NCBI GenBank assembly: GCA_031384695.1 | Contig: JANNAV010000125.1 | Span: forward strand, 1-22,169 | Length of the DNA stretch: 22,169 nucleotides | Reading direction: 5' to 3' | From: JANNAV01 sp031384695 | GTDB taxonomy: Bacteria; Pseudomonadota; Alphaproteobacteria; Rhodobacterales; Rhodobacteraceae | Part shown: one piece after another, positions 14,632 through 21,794 of the stretch | How positions within the stretch are numbered: the stretch's first letter is position 1 | How the letters are laid out: every line of letters starts with the position of its first letter | Program-made: the position numbers and the translations under genes | Notes under the pieces: model-generated | What the model was told of the DNA's origin: nothing | Database searches by the model: none | Seen by the model: the letters and a program-made list of their open reading frames with translations, nothing else

Positions 14632-15010
14632 TATCCAGTTGACCGAAGTCACCTATGGTCAGGCCTTGGCCATCGAAGGCTATGGCCCGGGGTTTTTTCG
14701 GGTTGGCAAGCATGTGTTGCGCGGGGCCTGTCTGGTGACACCGTGGGATGCCGGGCCGTGGGGCGGGATGGTCGATTTCGCAGCCCCCTTGGCGCTGCTG
14801 GGCCGGATAGATGTGCTGCTGGTCGGCACCGGGGCCGAAATTGCCCATATTCCCCCCGCCTTTCGCGACGCATTGGAGGCCCAGGGCATCGGGGTCGAGG
14901 TGATGAATTCGCCGGCTGCCTGCCGCACCTATAACGTGCTGTTGGGCGAGGGGCGGCGGGTGGCGGCCTGTTTGCTGGTGGTTAAGCCGGAAGCAGAACC
15001 TCTCCCCTGA
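14624..15010 (+). CDS. Mth938-like (DUF498) domain protein
   Basis: The 128-residue protein (PDIQLTEVTYGQALAIEGYG at the N-terminus) has the Mth938/AAMDC fold pattern. This includes DVLLVGTGAEIAHIPPAFRDAL, GIGVEVMNSPAACRTYNVLLGEGRRVAACLL and a Leu/Val-rich core. In mitochondria the related NDUFAF3 assists complex I assembly. The bacterial role is not established. The ATG at 14624 overlaps the secF stop by eight bases and has no ribosome site of its own, so it is probably translated by coupling to secF. Linkage of this family to secDF is, as far as I know, common in alphaproteobacteria. Confidence 0.88.
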   Translation: MPDIQLTEVTYGQALAIEGYGPGFFRVGKHVLRGACLVTPWDAGPWGGMVDFAAPLALLGRIDVLLVGTGAEIAHIPPAFRDALEAQGIGVEVMNSPAACRTYNVLLGEGRRVAACLLVVKPEAEPLP

Positions 15011-15033
15011 CCCCTCTCCGAGGCGGAGAGGGG
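15011..15033. terminator. Hairpin between convergent Mth938-like and flavin oxidoreductase genes
   Basis: CCCCTCTCC (15011-15019) and GGAGAGGGG (15025-15033) form a perfect 9-bp GC-rich stem with a 5-base loop, immediately after the stop codon at 15008-15010. No T run follows, so it may be a bidirectional, U-tail-poor terminator or a transcript-end stabiliser. Confidence 0.6.
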
Positions 15034-15044
15034 GACGCCTTTGG

Positions 15045-16316
15045 TCAGCGTTCGCGCCACCAATCTTGTGCCTGCAAACCCCAATAGGTCAGTTGCGCCA
15101 CCGCAAGGCCGATCGGCCCGCCGGCCCAATTGAGCGCGAAGGGGGCAAACATCTGAATCCGCTCCGACTGGCCAAGCATGGCTTCCGCAAGGACTTTGCC
15201 AGCAATGGCGGTGGTGTTCAGCCCGTGGCCGCCAAACGCCGTGATGTGCCAGACATCGGGCGAAAGCTGCCCCAGTTGCGGCATCAGGTGGCGGGCATAG
15301 GCCATTTGGCCTGACCATGCGAGGTCGGTTTTCAGGGCGGCAAGCTGGGGATAGACATCAAGCATGGCGCGGCGCAGTTCGCGGGCAACGCCGTCAGGAT
15401 TGGCGGCGCGGGTGGTGATGCGGCCGCCCCACAGCAGGCGGGTGCCGCCATCGACCAGACGGTAGTAATCGGACGCGCGGCGGTCATCCAGAATGGCCGC
15501 GCGGGTTTTGATGGCGGTGGCGATCAGGACGGGTGCGGCCTCGGTCAACATCATATAGGTGGCGATCGGCAACACGCCGCGCTGCAGACGCGGGATCAGC
15601 GGGCCGGTATGACCGCCGGTGGCAAAGACGGCACGGGCCGCGTGAACTGCGCCCCCCGGCGTGCGGATGCGTTTGGTGGCGTGCAGGTCAGCCCCCACGG
15701 CGGGCGAATGTTCATAGACCCTGCCGCCCAGCCGTTCAAATTCGCGGGCAAGGGCGCGCAGATAGTTGAGCGGGTGGATATGGAACGCTCGCCTGTCCTC
15801 CAGCCCATGCAGATAGCGGTGGGTTGACAGACGCGCGCCTATCTCGGCGCGGTTGAGATAGATGAAAGGATAATCATAGTCCCGCGCGAATGCCTCGGCA
15901 TAGGCGCGCAAATCGGCGACCTGATCAAAGCGGCGCAGATTCAAAAGGCCGGGAACAGGATCGGCGCCGGTGATGTTCAAAGTCTCGATGTTGGCGCGCA
16001 GGCGGGTGACGCCTTCGATGGTCAGGCGGTGCAGGGCATGGGCGTTGGTGACACCCACACGGGCGGCAATGGCGTCGCCGCTGCAAGCAAAGGCGGGCGA
16101 GACGATGCCGCCATTGCGCCCCGAAGCCCCAAAGCCGATGCTTTCGCTTTCCAGCACCACAACCGCCACACCTGCACGCGCCAGTTCCAGCGCGGTCGTC
16201 AGGCCGGCCAGACCGCCGCCGATGATCACCGTATCGGTGTCAATCCGGGTTTGCAGGGTGGGGCGGGTGGCGGTGTCCGTCAGGCTGCGGGCATAAAAGG
16301 TGGTGGGATAGGTCAT
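15045..16316 (-). CDS. FAD-dependent oxidoreductase, DAO family (gamma-glutamylputrescine oxidase-like)
   Basis: The 423-residue protein has an FAD-binding Rossmann motif (VIIGGGLAGLTTALELARAG, about residues 30-49) ending in VLE, the conserved IGFGASGRNGG block that follows it in DAO/PuuB/OrdL oxidases, and the C-terminal FAD-binding segment HITAFGGHGLNTTAIAGKV. Members oxidise amines or amino acids, giving H2O2 or feeding electrons to other carriers. The exact substrate is not readable. It is the last gene of a minus-strand cluster. Its ATG overlaps the stop codon of exodeoxyribonuclease III by four bases (ATGA, 16313-16316), so translation is coupled. The C-terminal tail (WAGGPIGLAVAQLTYWGLQAQ) is amphipathic and may touch the membrane. 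Confidence 0.88.
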   Translation of the reverse strand: MTYPTTFYARSLTDTATRPTLQTRIDTDTVIIGGGLAGLTTALELARAGVAVVVLESESIGFGASGRNGGIVSPAFACSGDAIAARVGVTNAHALHRLTIEGVTRLRANIETLNITGADPVPGLLNLRRFDQVADLRAYAEAFARDYDYPFIYLNRAEIGARLSTHRYLHGLEDRRAFHIHPLNYLRALAREFERLGGRVYEHSPAVGADLHATKRIRTPGGAVHAARAVFATGGHTGPLIPRLQRGVLPIATYMMLTEAAPVLIATAIKTRAAILDDRRASDYYRLVDGGTRLLWGGRITTRAANPDGVARELRRAMLDVYPQLAALKTDLAWSGQMAYARHLMPQLGQLSPDVWHITAFGGHGLNTTAIAGKVLAEAMLGQSERIQMFAPFALNWAGGPIGLAVAQLTYWGLQAQDWWRER

Positions 16317-17092
16317 GCGTCAAGGTCAATCCAGACCGGGACGTGATCGGACGGCTTTTCACGGCCGCGCACCTCTTTGTCGATGCCAGCGTCCAGCAGC
16401 AGATCGGCGGCTTGCGGCGACAGCAGGTGGTGGTCGATGCGGATGCCGTTGTTGCGTTCCCACGCGCCGCGCTGGAAATCCCAGTAGGAATATTGACCGG
16501 GTGATTGGTTGCGGGCCCGAAACGCCTCGGTCAGACCAAGGTTCGTCAGACGTTGAAACGCAGCGCGGCTTTGCGGCAGAAACAGGGCATCGGTGAGCCA
16601 GTCTTTGGGGGAGGCGGCGTCAATCGCCTGCGGGATGATGTTGTAATCGCCGCAGAAAACCAAGGGCTCCTCGGTCTTCAACAGGTCGATCACGCGCAGA
16701 CGCATCCGCTCCATCCATGCCAGCTTGAAATCGTATTTCGGCCCCGGCGCCGGGTTGCCATTGGGCAGATACAGACTGGTCACGCGCACCGGACGTCGCC
16801 CCATCACGGTCGCCTCGATCCAGCGGGTGTGTTCGTCGGCCTCATCGCCAGGCAGACGCCGCGTGACATCCTCAAGCGGCAGCCTGGACAGGATGGCAAC
16901 CCCGTTGAACGATTTCATGCCATGCAACTCGACCCGGTAACCCAGCGCCTCGAAGGCGTCCCTTGGAAACTCGGCGTCGATCTTTTTGGTTTCCTGCAGG
17001 CAGGCGACGTCGGGCTTGGACTCTTGCAGCCATGCCAGCAGGGCGTCATGACGGGCGAGAATACCATTGATGTTGAAAGTGGCGATTTTCAT
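16313..17092 (-). CDS. xth: Exodeoxyribonuclease III (AP endonuclease, EEP family)
   Basis: The 259-residue protein starts with MKIATFNINGI and carries the catalytic pattern of the exonuclease III family: CLQETK, SLYLPNG, FCGDYNIIP and the final SDHVPVWID. It cleaves abasic sites and degrades double-stranded DNA 3'-5', acting in base-excision repair in the cytoplasm. Length is normal for the family. There are 69 bp between it and the upstream unassigned gene, and an ATGA overlap with the downstream flavin oxidoreductase. Pairing a repair nuclease with an Fe-S carrier and a flavin enzyme could reflect oxidative stress, but this is inference. Only the symbol xthA versus xth is uncertain. Confidence 0.95.
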   Translation of the reverse strand: MKIATFNINGILARHDALLAWLQESKPDVACLQETKKIDAEFPRDAFEALGYRVELHGMKSFNGVAILSRLPLEDVTRRLPGDEADEHTRWIEATVMGRRPVRVTSLYLPNGNPAPGPKYDFKLAWMERMRLRVIDLLKTEEPLVFCGDYNIIPQAIDAASPKDWLTDALFLPQSRAAFQRLTNLGLTEAFRARNQSPGQYSYWDFQRGAWERNNGIRIDHHLLSPQAADLLLDAGIDKEVRGREKPSDHVPVWIDLDA

Positions 17093-17161
17093 TGGCGCGC
17101 TCCGGTTTGGCGCACCCTAGCGCAGGATGTCAGCGGTGGGAACCAAGGAACGCGGCAAAAC

Positions 17162-17857
17162 CTAAGGCGTCGCTGCCGCCAGCCACAGGGCATCCAACGC
17201 GTCGATCTGAACGGGATCAAAGCGTGCAACCTCCTCCCAATAACGGCCGGAGGGGACCTGATAGCCGAGGTCAGCCTCGGTCTGCAGGGCCCGTTCTGCC
17301 AACCGGTGGTCAAAGGCGGCAGGGCGGTCGGGCAGGGCGTCTGCCGCGGCGCGCGGCACGACCAGACGCGATGGACCAGTCGACAGATTGACCACGGCGC
17401 AGCCCTGCATGGCGGCCAGAATCATCAGCCGGGCCGATTTCGCCTCCAGACTGCGCAGGGTGATGTCGGTGCGCAGCGGGTCTGGGGTGCCGGTACCATA
17501 GAAATGGGTGGCTCCGGTGGCAGGGTAATGCATGTCGCAACCAAATACGGCCAAAGTGCTGGGCCGCAGCGCCCCCAGCGCCCAATAGACGGCCGTATAG
17601 GCCATGGTGCCCCCGGCATAGACGAACCCGCCATAGGCATTTTGCGCCGGCACAAAGGCTTCTTGGGTGATGGCGCGTTGACCGGGCCCCGGTGCCGGGT
17701 GGCGGTCTGCGGGAAAATCCCAAGGATAGATGGCGTCGTCCCAGTCGTCCCGGATCCGCCAGGCGTTGTTGATGGCAACGATATGGTCAAAGGGCGCGCG
17801 CGGCCAGTCGCGTGCGGCCACCGCCATTGGGGCCGAACCCAGCATCAAGATCCGCAT
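17162..17857 (-). CDS. Uncharacterised protein, possibly glycosyltransferase- or MptE-like
   Basis: I do not recognise the family with certainty. The 231-residue product starts MRILMLGSAPMAVAARDW, a beta-strand and Gly-rich turn like a nucleotide-binding start, followed by FDHIVAINNAWRIRDDWDDA. It continues AGGTMAYTAVYWALGALRPS, TLAVFGCDMHYP, ATGATHFYGTGTPDPLRTDI and SLEAKSARLMILAAMQGCAVVNLSTGPS. The order (xGSxP, then an N/D-rich segment, then AG-helix plus L-x-GCDMHY, then a final helix-strand-S-x-x-S/P) recalls GT-42-type sialyltransferases and MptE-like folds. No signal peptide or membrane helix is apparent. The ATG at 17857 overlaps the stop of the upstream Fe-S carrier by one base (TGATG), so the genes are coupled. 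An earlier in-frame start at 17887 lies inside the upstream gene and is less likely. Confidence 0.8.
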   Translation of the reverse strand: MRILMLGSAPMAVAARDWPRAPFDHIVAINNAWRIRDDWDDAIYPWDFPADRHPAPGPGQRAITQEAFVPAQNAYGGFVYAGGTMAYTAVYWALGALRPSTLAVFGCDMHYPATGATHFYGTGTPDPLRTDITLRSLEAKSARLMILAAMQGCAVVNLSTGPSRLVVPRAAADALPDRPAAFDHRLAERALQTEADLGYQVPSGRYWEEVARFDPVQIDALDALWLAAATP

Positions 17858-18183
17858 CAGATAGAAAACGAGGTGCCGCAGCCACAAGAACTGCTGGCGT
17901 TGGGGTTTTCGATCACAAACCGCGCACCGATCAACTCTTGGCTGAAATCAATGGTCGCCCCGGTCAGAAAGGGCAGGGATACCGCATCGACCAGCACCGT
18001 TTGCCCCGCCCGCTCCAATACCAGATCGTCCGACTGCGGATCATCCAGCTTGATGTCATACTGAAACCCGGAACAGCCCCCGCCCTCGACCGCCACACGC
18101 AGCGCGCGGGTTTGTCCGGTCAACCGGCCAATCTCGGCCAGTCGGGCATAGGCGCGGTCGGTCACATGGGGCGGCAGGTTCAT
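17857..18183 (-). CDS. A-type Fe-S carrier protein (IscA/ErpA/SufA family)
   Basis: The 108-residue protein (MNLPPHVTDRAYARLAEIGR) has the A-type carrier pattern with Cys in GGGCSGFQYDI (about residue 38) and the C-terminal pair in SSCGCGTSFSI. These three cysteines bind or transfer [2Fe-2S]/[4Fe-4S] clusters to client enzymes. I chose the ATG at 18183, which lies nine bases from AAGG. The in-frame ATG at 18192 is immediately next to that site, leaving no spacing. It is the first gene of the cluster that leads into the unassigned protein, exodeoxyribonuclease III and the flavin oxidoreductase, and it diverges from the dGTPase gene across a large inverted repeat. Which family subtype (ErpA or IscA) cannot be decided by eye. 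Confidence 0.92.
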   Translation of the reverse strand: MNLPPHVTDRAYARLAEIGRLTGQTRALRVAVEGGGCSGFQYDIKLDDPQSDDLVLERAGQTVLVDAVSLPFLTGATIDFSQELIGARFVIENPNASSSCGCGTSFSI

Positions 18184-18253
18184 CAGCGTCATCCTTGGAT
18201 AGTATCTTCAACATAGGCGCGCAGGGCGGATGCGGCAAGACGGCGAACCAAGG

Positions 18254-18338
18254 ATTTGCTCTTTTCCAAATACTCCCGCCGGAGGCACTTTGCGCCGCTG
18301 ACGGACGCTCCGCGGGGAGTATTTGGAAAAGAGCAAAT
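18254..18338. repeat. 85-bp inverted repeat with perfect 24-bp arms upstream of the dGTPase gene
   Basis: Left arm 18254-18277 and right arm 18315-18338 are exact reverse complements (ATTTGCTCTTTTCCAAAT, then ACTCCC; the right arm opens GGGAGT). The 37-base centre contains a further imperfect pairing (GGAG facing CTCC). Arms of this length and exactness make a cruciform or a very stable RNA hairpin. It occupies much of the gap between divergent Fe-S carrier and dGTPase genes. From memory, similar sequences recur in Rhodobacteraceae intergenic regions, but this was not checked. Confidence 0.95.
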
Positions 18339-18399
18339 GCAAGGTGGTGGCAAGGTTGGCAAGCCTCTATATACCTGCAGGAAAGCTCAGTGAGGTCCG

Positions 18400-19560
18400 A
18401 TGCTTGCCCCCTATGCCTGCCATCCCGATGCGTCGCGCGGTCGCCTTCATGTGGAACGGATGTCGTCGTTTCGCAGTCCGTTCCAGCGCGACCGCGACCG
18501 GATCATCCATTCGTCGGCCTTTCGGCGGCTTAAACACAAGACGCAGGTTTTCGTCGAACATGAAGGCGACTATTACCGCACGCGGCTGACCCATACGATC
18601 GAGGTGGCGCAGGTCGCCCGCACGATTGCAGGGGTTCTGGGTTTGAATACCGATCTGGCCGAAGCGGTGGCGCTTGCGCATGATTTGGGACACACGCCAT
18701 TCGGTCATACCGGCGAAGATGCGATGGAGGCCCTGATGGCGCCTTATGGCGGCTTTGACCACAAGGCGCAGGCCCTGCGGATCGTGACGCGGCTGGAGCG
18801 GCATTATGCCGATTTCGACGGGCTCAATCTGACTTGGGAAACGTTGGAGGGCATTGCCAAGCACAATGGCCCGGTCGCAGGCCCGAATGCCGACAAGAAA
18901 CATGACGGCCCGCTGCCCTATGCTTTGACCGAGGTCAACGCGTTATGGGATCTGGAACTGGCCACCCATGCCTCGGCCGAGGCGCAGGTGGCGGCGATTG
19001 CGGATGACGTTGCCTATTCCCATCATGATCTGCATGATGGTTTGCGCTCTGGTCTGTTTTCGGAAGACGACCTGATGGACCTGCCAGTCACCGGACCGGC
19101 ATTTGCCGAGGTCGATGCGCTTTATCCCGGTCTTGACAAGATGCGGCGGCGCCATGAGGCGTTGCGGCGGGTATTTGGCCGGATGGTCGAAGACGTGATC
19201 GCCGTGGCCCGAAACCGGCTGGAGGCAGCGCGTCCGGCGTCGGTCGATGACATTCGCCATCTGGGCACGACGGTGATCCGCTTTTCCAAGCCGCTCTATC
19301 AAGAGTTGAAGGCGATCCGCAGTTTTCTGTTCAACCGGATGTACCGCGCGCCGTCGGTCATGGTGGAACGGGCGCGGGTAACGCAGGTGGTGAACGGTCT
19401 CTTTCCGCTGTTCATGGCGCAGCCCGACCTTTTGCCGCCGGAATGGCACCCTGATGTCGCCGCCACACAAGGCGACACCGAACTGGCACGGATCGTGGCG
19501 GATTATGTGGCGGGCATGACCGACCGCTTTGCCCTGTCCGAGGCGCAGCGGTTGCTGTGA
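18400..19560 (+). CDS. dgt: dGTPase-like HD-domain triphosphohydrolase (type 2)
   Basis: The 386-residue protein carries the HD metal-binding set: RLTHTIEVAQVARTI (first His), AHDLGHTPFGHTGE (HD pair and following His) and IADDVAYSHHDL (distal Asp). It also has the dGTPase-family start RSPFQRDRDRIIHSSAFRRLKHKTQVF. Type 2 members hydrolyse dGTP to deoxyguanosine and triphosphate, sometimes with broader dNTP specificity, influencing dNTP pools. The ATG at 18400 has GTGAGG just upstream. It is transcribed away from the Fe-S carrier gene, and the region in between holds the 85-bp palindrome. No later gene shares its strand until the metallopeptidase, so it is probably monocistronic. Confidence 0.92.
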   Translation: MLAPYACHPDASRGRLHVERMSSFRSPFQRDRDRIIHSSAFRRLKHKTQVFVEHEGDYYRTRLTHTIEVAQVARTIAGVLGLNTDLAEAVALAHDLGHTPFGHTGEDAMEALMAPYGGFDHKAQALRIVTRLERHYADFDGLNLTWETLEGIAKHNGPVAGPNADKKHDGPLPYALTEVNALWDLELATHASAEAQVAAIADDVAYSHHDLHDGLRSGLFSEDDLMDLPVTGPAFAEVDALYPGLDKMRRRHEALRRVFGRMVEDVIAVARNRLEAARPASVDDIRHLGTTVIRFSKPLYQELKAIRSFLFNRMYRAPSVMVERARVTQVVNGLFPLFMAQPDLLPPEWHPDVAATQGDTELARIVADYVAGMTDRFALSEAQRLL

Positions 19561-19567
19561 GGCGTAG

Positions 19568-19584
19568 GGTGGGTGCAACCCACC
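19568..19584. terminator. Hairpin between convergent dGTPase and dsbB genes
   Basis: GGTGGGT (19568-19574) pairs with ACCCACC (19578-19584) around a 3-base GCA loop, eight bases after the dgt stop and one base before the dsbB stop. On the minus strand it overlaps the end of dsbB closely. A T-rich stretch on the plus side (CTATTT) follows. It likely ends dgt transcription. It resembles a short intergenic repeat common in this group, but that was not checked. Confidence 0.55.
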
Positions 19585-19585
19585 G

Positions 19586-20053
19586 CTATTTGGTGGCAGC
19601 CCTGACCCAGATCGCGACCAGCACCAGTGAGGCCAGCATGTTCCATGACGCCATGGACAGGCCGAACATGTCCCACGCGACCTGATCGCATTGCACCACT
19701 GGAGCGGCCTGGATCTGGGCCAGCAGATCCTTGGCCGACAGCCCGCCGATCTGGCCCGAGGTGCAGGTGTCCGGCCCTGCCCACCAGCGCCGTTCGACCC
19801 CGGTGTGATAGGCGCCATACCCGGCCGTTGTCAGGGCCGCCAGTGCCCCGGCCCATGGTAGCACGCGGCCGATCACCCCGCCGGGGATCAGCAGCGCCAG
19901 CACCCCGATGCCCACAGCCACCCCATGCGGATAGCGTTGCACAAGGCACAGATGGCATGGCGCAAGGCCGCCGATGTACTGAAACGCAAAGGCCCCGGCC
20001 AGAAGTGCTGCCGACCCTGCGGCGGCCAGAAGGATCAGGAATGCACGGGTCAT
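19586..20053 (-). CDS. dsbB: Disulfide bond formation protein DsbB
   Basis: The 155-residue inner-membrane protein has four hydrophobic segments and the two cysteine pairs of DsbB. The first is CHLC in FQYIGGLAPCHLCLVQRYPH, next to the quinone-proximal residues. The second, periplasmic-loop, pair is C-T-S-G (GPDTCTSG) and the VVQCDQVAWDMFGLSMASWN block, where the Cys-to-Trp spacing fits the family. DsbB reoxidises DsbA and passes electrons to ubiquinone. The ATG at 20053 (MTRAFLILLAA) follows a GAGG with six-base spacing. The in-frame ATG at 20086 lies inside the upstream gene. It is coupled to the upstream YqaA-like gene (eight-base gap). Confidence 0.93.
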   Translation of the reverse strand: MTRAFLILLAAAGSAALLAGAFAFQYIGGLAPCHLCLVQRYPHGVAVGIGVLALLIPGGVIGRVLPWAGALAALTTAGYGAYHTGVERRWWAGPDTCTSGQIGGLSAKDLLAQIQAAPVVQCDQVAWDMFGLSMASWNMLASLVLVAIWVRAATK

Positions 20054-20061
20054 TTTCGGCC

Positions 20062-20646
20062 TCATATATAATGCGTTGCAAGCCATATGGCCGCACCTGC
20101 CACAATCGTGACCAGCGCGACAGTTGCAAGGCGGCGTTGGATCACGTCTGCGAGTGCGGGGCCAAAGGTTTTCAGCACCCAGGCCAGCAAGAAAAACTTG
20201 CCACCCCGCGCCACCACGGCGGCCAGAATGAACAAGGGCAGGCTGAACCCCACCACACCTGACAGGATCGTCACCACCTTCATCGGTGGCAGATGGGCGG
20301 CCCCCGAGGTGATCAGCATGACCAGTACGGCCCCGGTGCCAGTCGCCTCTTTCAGCGCGTCAAAGGCTGCAACCTTGCCATAGAACTGCAACACGGGCAG
20401 GGCGATCAGGTCAAAGAAATAGAAACCGATCATCCAGCCAAACACCCCGCCCGCCACCGAGGTCACACTGGCGATCAGGGCATAGCGCATGGCACGGTCG
20501 GGGCGGGCCAGACACATCGGCAGGAACATGACCTCGACCGGGATCGGAAAGACCGAGCTTTCGACAAAGGACACCAGTCCCATCGCCGGTTCGGCATAGC
20601 GCGAACGGCTCATGGTGGTGGTCCATGCGATCAGGCGGCGGAACAT
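20062..20646 (-). CDS. DedA-family membrane protein, YqaA-like
   Basis: The 194-residue protein has several membrane segments and a DedA/YqaA-type opening (FVESSVFPIPVEVMFLPM), a family signature near residues 28-45. It also has the later VARGGKFFLLAW stretch. DedA proteins are inner-membrane proteins, and many act in membrane-lipid flipping or proton-motive-force balance. The ATG at 20646 (MFRRLIAWTTTM) has AAGGAAA at good spacing. An upstream in-frame ATG at 20709 lacks a site. It lies eight bases before dsbB, forming a two-gene unit, and is divergent from the zinc metallopeptidase gene. Confidence 0.87.
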   Translation of the reverse strand: MFRRLIAWTTTMSRSRYAEPAMGLVSFVESSVFPIPVEVMFLPMCLARPDRAMRYALIASVTSVAGGVFGWMIGFYFFDLIALPVLQFYGKVAAFDALKEATGTGAVLVMLITSGAAHLPPMKVVTILSGVVGFSLPLFILAAVVARGGKFFLLAWVLKTFGPALADVIQRRLATVALVTIVAGAAIWLATHYI

Positions 20647-20772
20647 CGGCGTTTCCTTTTGCACCGTCTTTGGCCATGCAGGGGCGGCAAGGTCAAGCCT
20701 GATCGCCAAAAACCGCTATCGGGGGCGGCTGCGCTTGGGTAGGCTTGCGGCGTAATGGTTTGGGGGTGTGTG

Positions 20773-21624
20773 ATGGAATGGCGTGGACGGCGCGAAAGCC
20801 GCAATATCGAGGACCGTCGCACCTCTGGTCGGCGCGGGGCGACGGCTGGGGTCGGCGGTGGTCTGGGCGTGCTGGTCATCGTGGTCGTGGGCTGGTTTCT
20901 GGGAGTTGACCTGACGCCCTTGCTGACTGGCGGTGACAATGGTCCTGCCACCCAGTCCGAACCGCTGACCGAGGCGGACCGCGCCGCTGGCCAGTTCGTC
21001 GGCGTCACGCTGGCAGATACCGAGGAGATCTGGGCCGATGTCTTTCGTCAGCAACTGGGTCAGACCTATCGCCCGGTGACCTTGGTGCTGTTCAAGGGTG
21101 TCACCCAGTCACCCTGCGGCGACGCATCGGGGGCCACCGGACCGTTCTTTTGTCCCGCTGACAAAAAGGTTTACCTCGACACCGCGTTTTTCACCACCAT
21201 GGCCAATGAGTTGGGGGCCAAGGGTGATTTCGCCATGGCCTATGTCGTGGCGCATGAGGTGGGGCATCATGTCCAGGATGTCTTGGGTATTCTGGGGCAG
21301 GCCAATGAAATACGCGGTCAGGTGTCGCAGGCCGAGGCGAATGACATTTCGGTCCGCATCGAATTGCAGGCCGATTGTCTGGCCGGGATCTGGGCGCGCG
21401 GCGTGCGTGACAAGATCGGTGCCGTCCAGAAGGGCGATTTCGAGGAAGCGGTCGATGCCGCGCGCCGGATTGGCGATGACACCTTGCAACGCAACGCAGG
21501 CCGCGTGCCGATGCCCGAAAGTTTTACCCACGGCACCAGCGCCCAACGGTCGAATTGGTTTCAGGTCGGACTAAAGTCGGGCCAATTGGCAGATTGCGAT
21601 ACCTTCAGCGTTGATAACCCCTAA
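20773..21624 (+). CDS. Neutral zinc metallopeptidase, YpfJ/KPN_02809 family
   Basis: The 283-residue protein begins MEWRGRRESRNIEDRR, the usual opening of this family. One membrane helix follows (GVLVIVVVGWFLGVDLTPLL, about residues 31-50), then a periplasmic or extracytoplasmic domain with the HExxH zinc motif in VVAHEVGHHVQDVL, the substrate-side block FFCPADKKVYLDTAFF and a downstream helix ELQADCLAGIWA whose Glu/Asp may complete the metal site. The physiological role is unclear. I chose the ATG at 20773, as the in-frame ATG at 20755 adds only VWGCV before the family N-terminus. No strong ribosome site is visible (GGGGGTGTGTG). It ends 83 bp before the tRNA-Leu gene. Confidence 0.9.
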   Translation: MEWRGRRESRNIEDRRTSGRRGATAGVGGGLGVLVIVVVGWFLGVDLTPLLTGGDNGPATQSEPLTEADRAAGQFVGVTLADTEEIWADVFRQQLGQTYRPVTLVLFKGVTQSPCGDASGATGPFFCPADKKVYLDTAFFTTMANELGAKGDFAMAYVVAHEVGHHVQDVLGILGQANEIRGQVSQAEANDISVRIELQADCLAGIWARGVRDKIGAVQKGDFEEAVDAARRIGDDTLQRNAGRVPMPESFTHGTSAQRSNWFQVGLKSGQLADCDTFSVDNP

Positions 21625-21669
21625 GTCCCGAAATCGCAAAAGAGTCCGGGCCCGCCGCGACCTAGATGG

Positions 21670-21698
21670 TTGACGCCGTCCTTCAGGGCGGCTAAATC
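21670..21698 (+). promoter_or_regulatory. Candidate promoter of the tRNA-Leu gene
   Basis: TTGACG (21670-21675) and TAAATC (21693-21698) are spaced by 17 bases, and the tRNA 5' end lies nine bases after the -10. This is a good sigma-70-type match. The spacer itself forms a short hairpin (GCCGTCCT against AGGGCGGC). Confidence 0.6.
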
Positions 21699-21707
21699 GC
21701 CTGCAGT

Positions 21708-21791
21708 GCCCGAGTGGTGGAATGGTAGACGCAGAGGACTCAAAATCCTCCGCCGCGAGGCTTGTCGGTTCGAGTCCGACCTCGGGCACCA
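21708..21791 (+). tRNA. tRNA-Leu, anticodon CAA
   Basis: Acceptor arms GCCCGAG (21708-21714) and CTCGGGC (21781-21787) pair perfectly, the discriminator is A at 21788, and CCA is encoded at 21789-21791. The anticodon arm is GAGGA-CTCAAAA-TCCTC, so the anticodon is CAA (decoding UUG). A long variable arm (about CGCCGCGAGGCTTGTCG) and the GGTTCGAGTCC T arm confirm a class II leucine tRNA. It is read toward a minus-strand gene whose stop is only three bases past the CCA. Confidence 0.97.
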
Positions 21792-21794
21792 TCC

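Noticed and set aside
18195..18399. Riboswitch or attenuator upstream of the dGTPase gene
   Set aside because: The only structure is the long perfect inverted repeat, and I cannot match it to any known riboswitch class.
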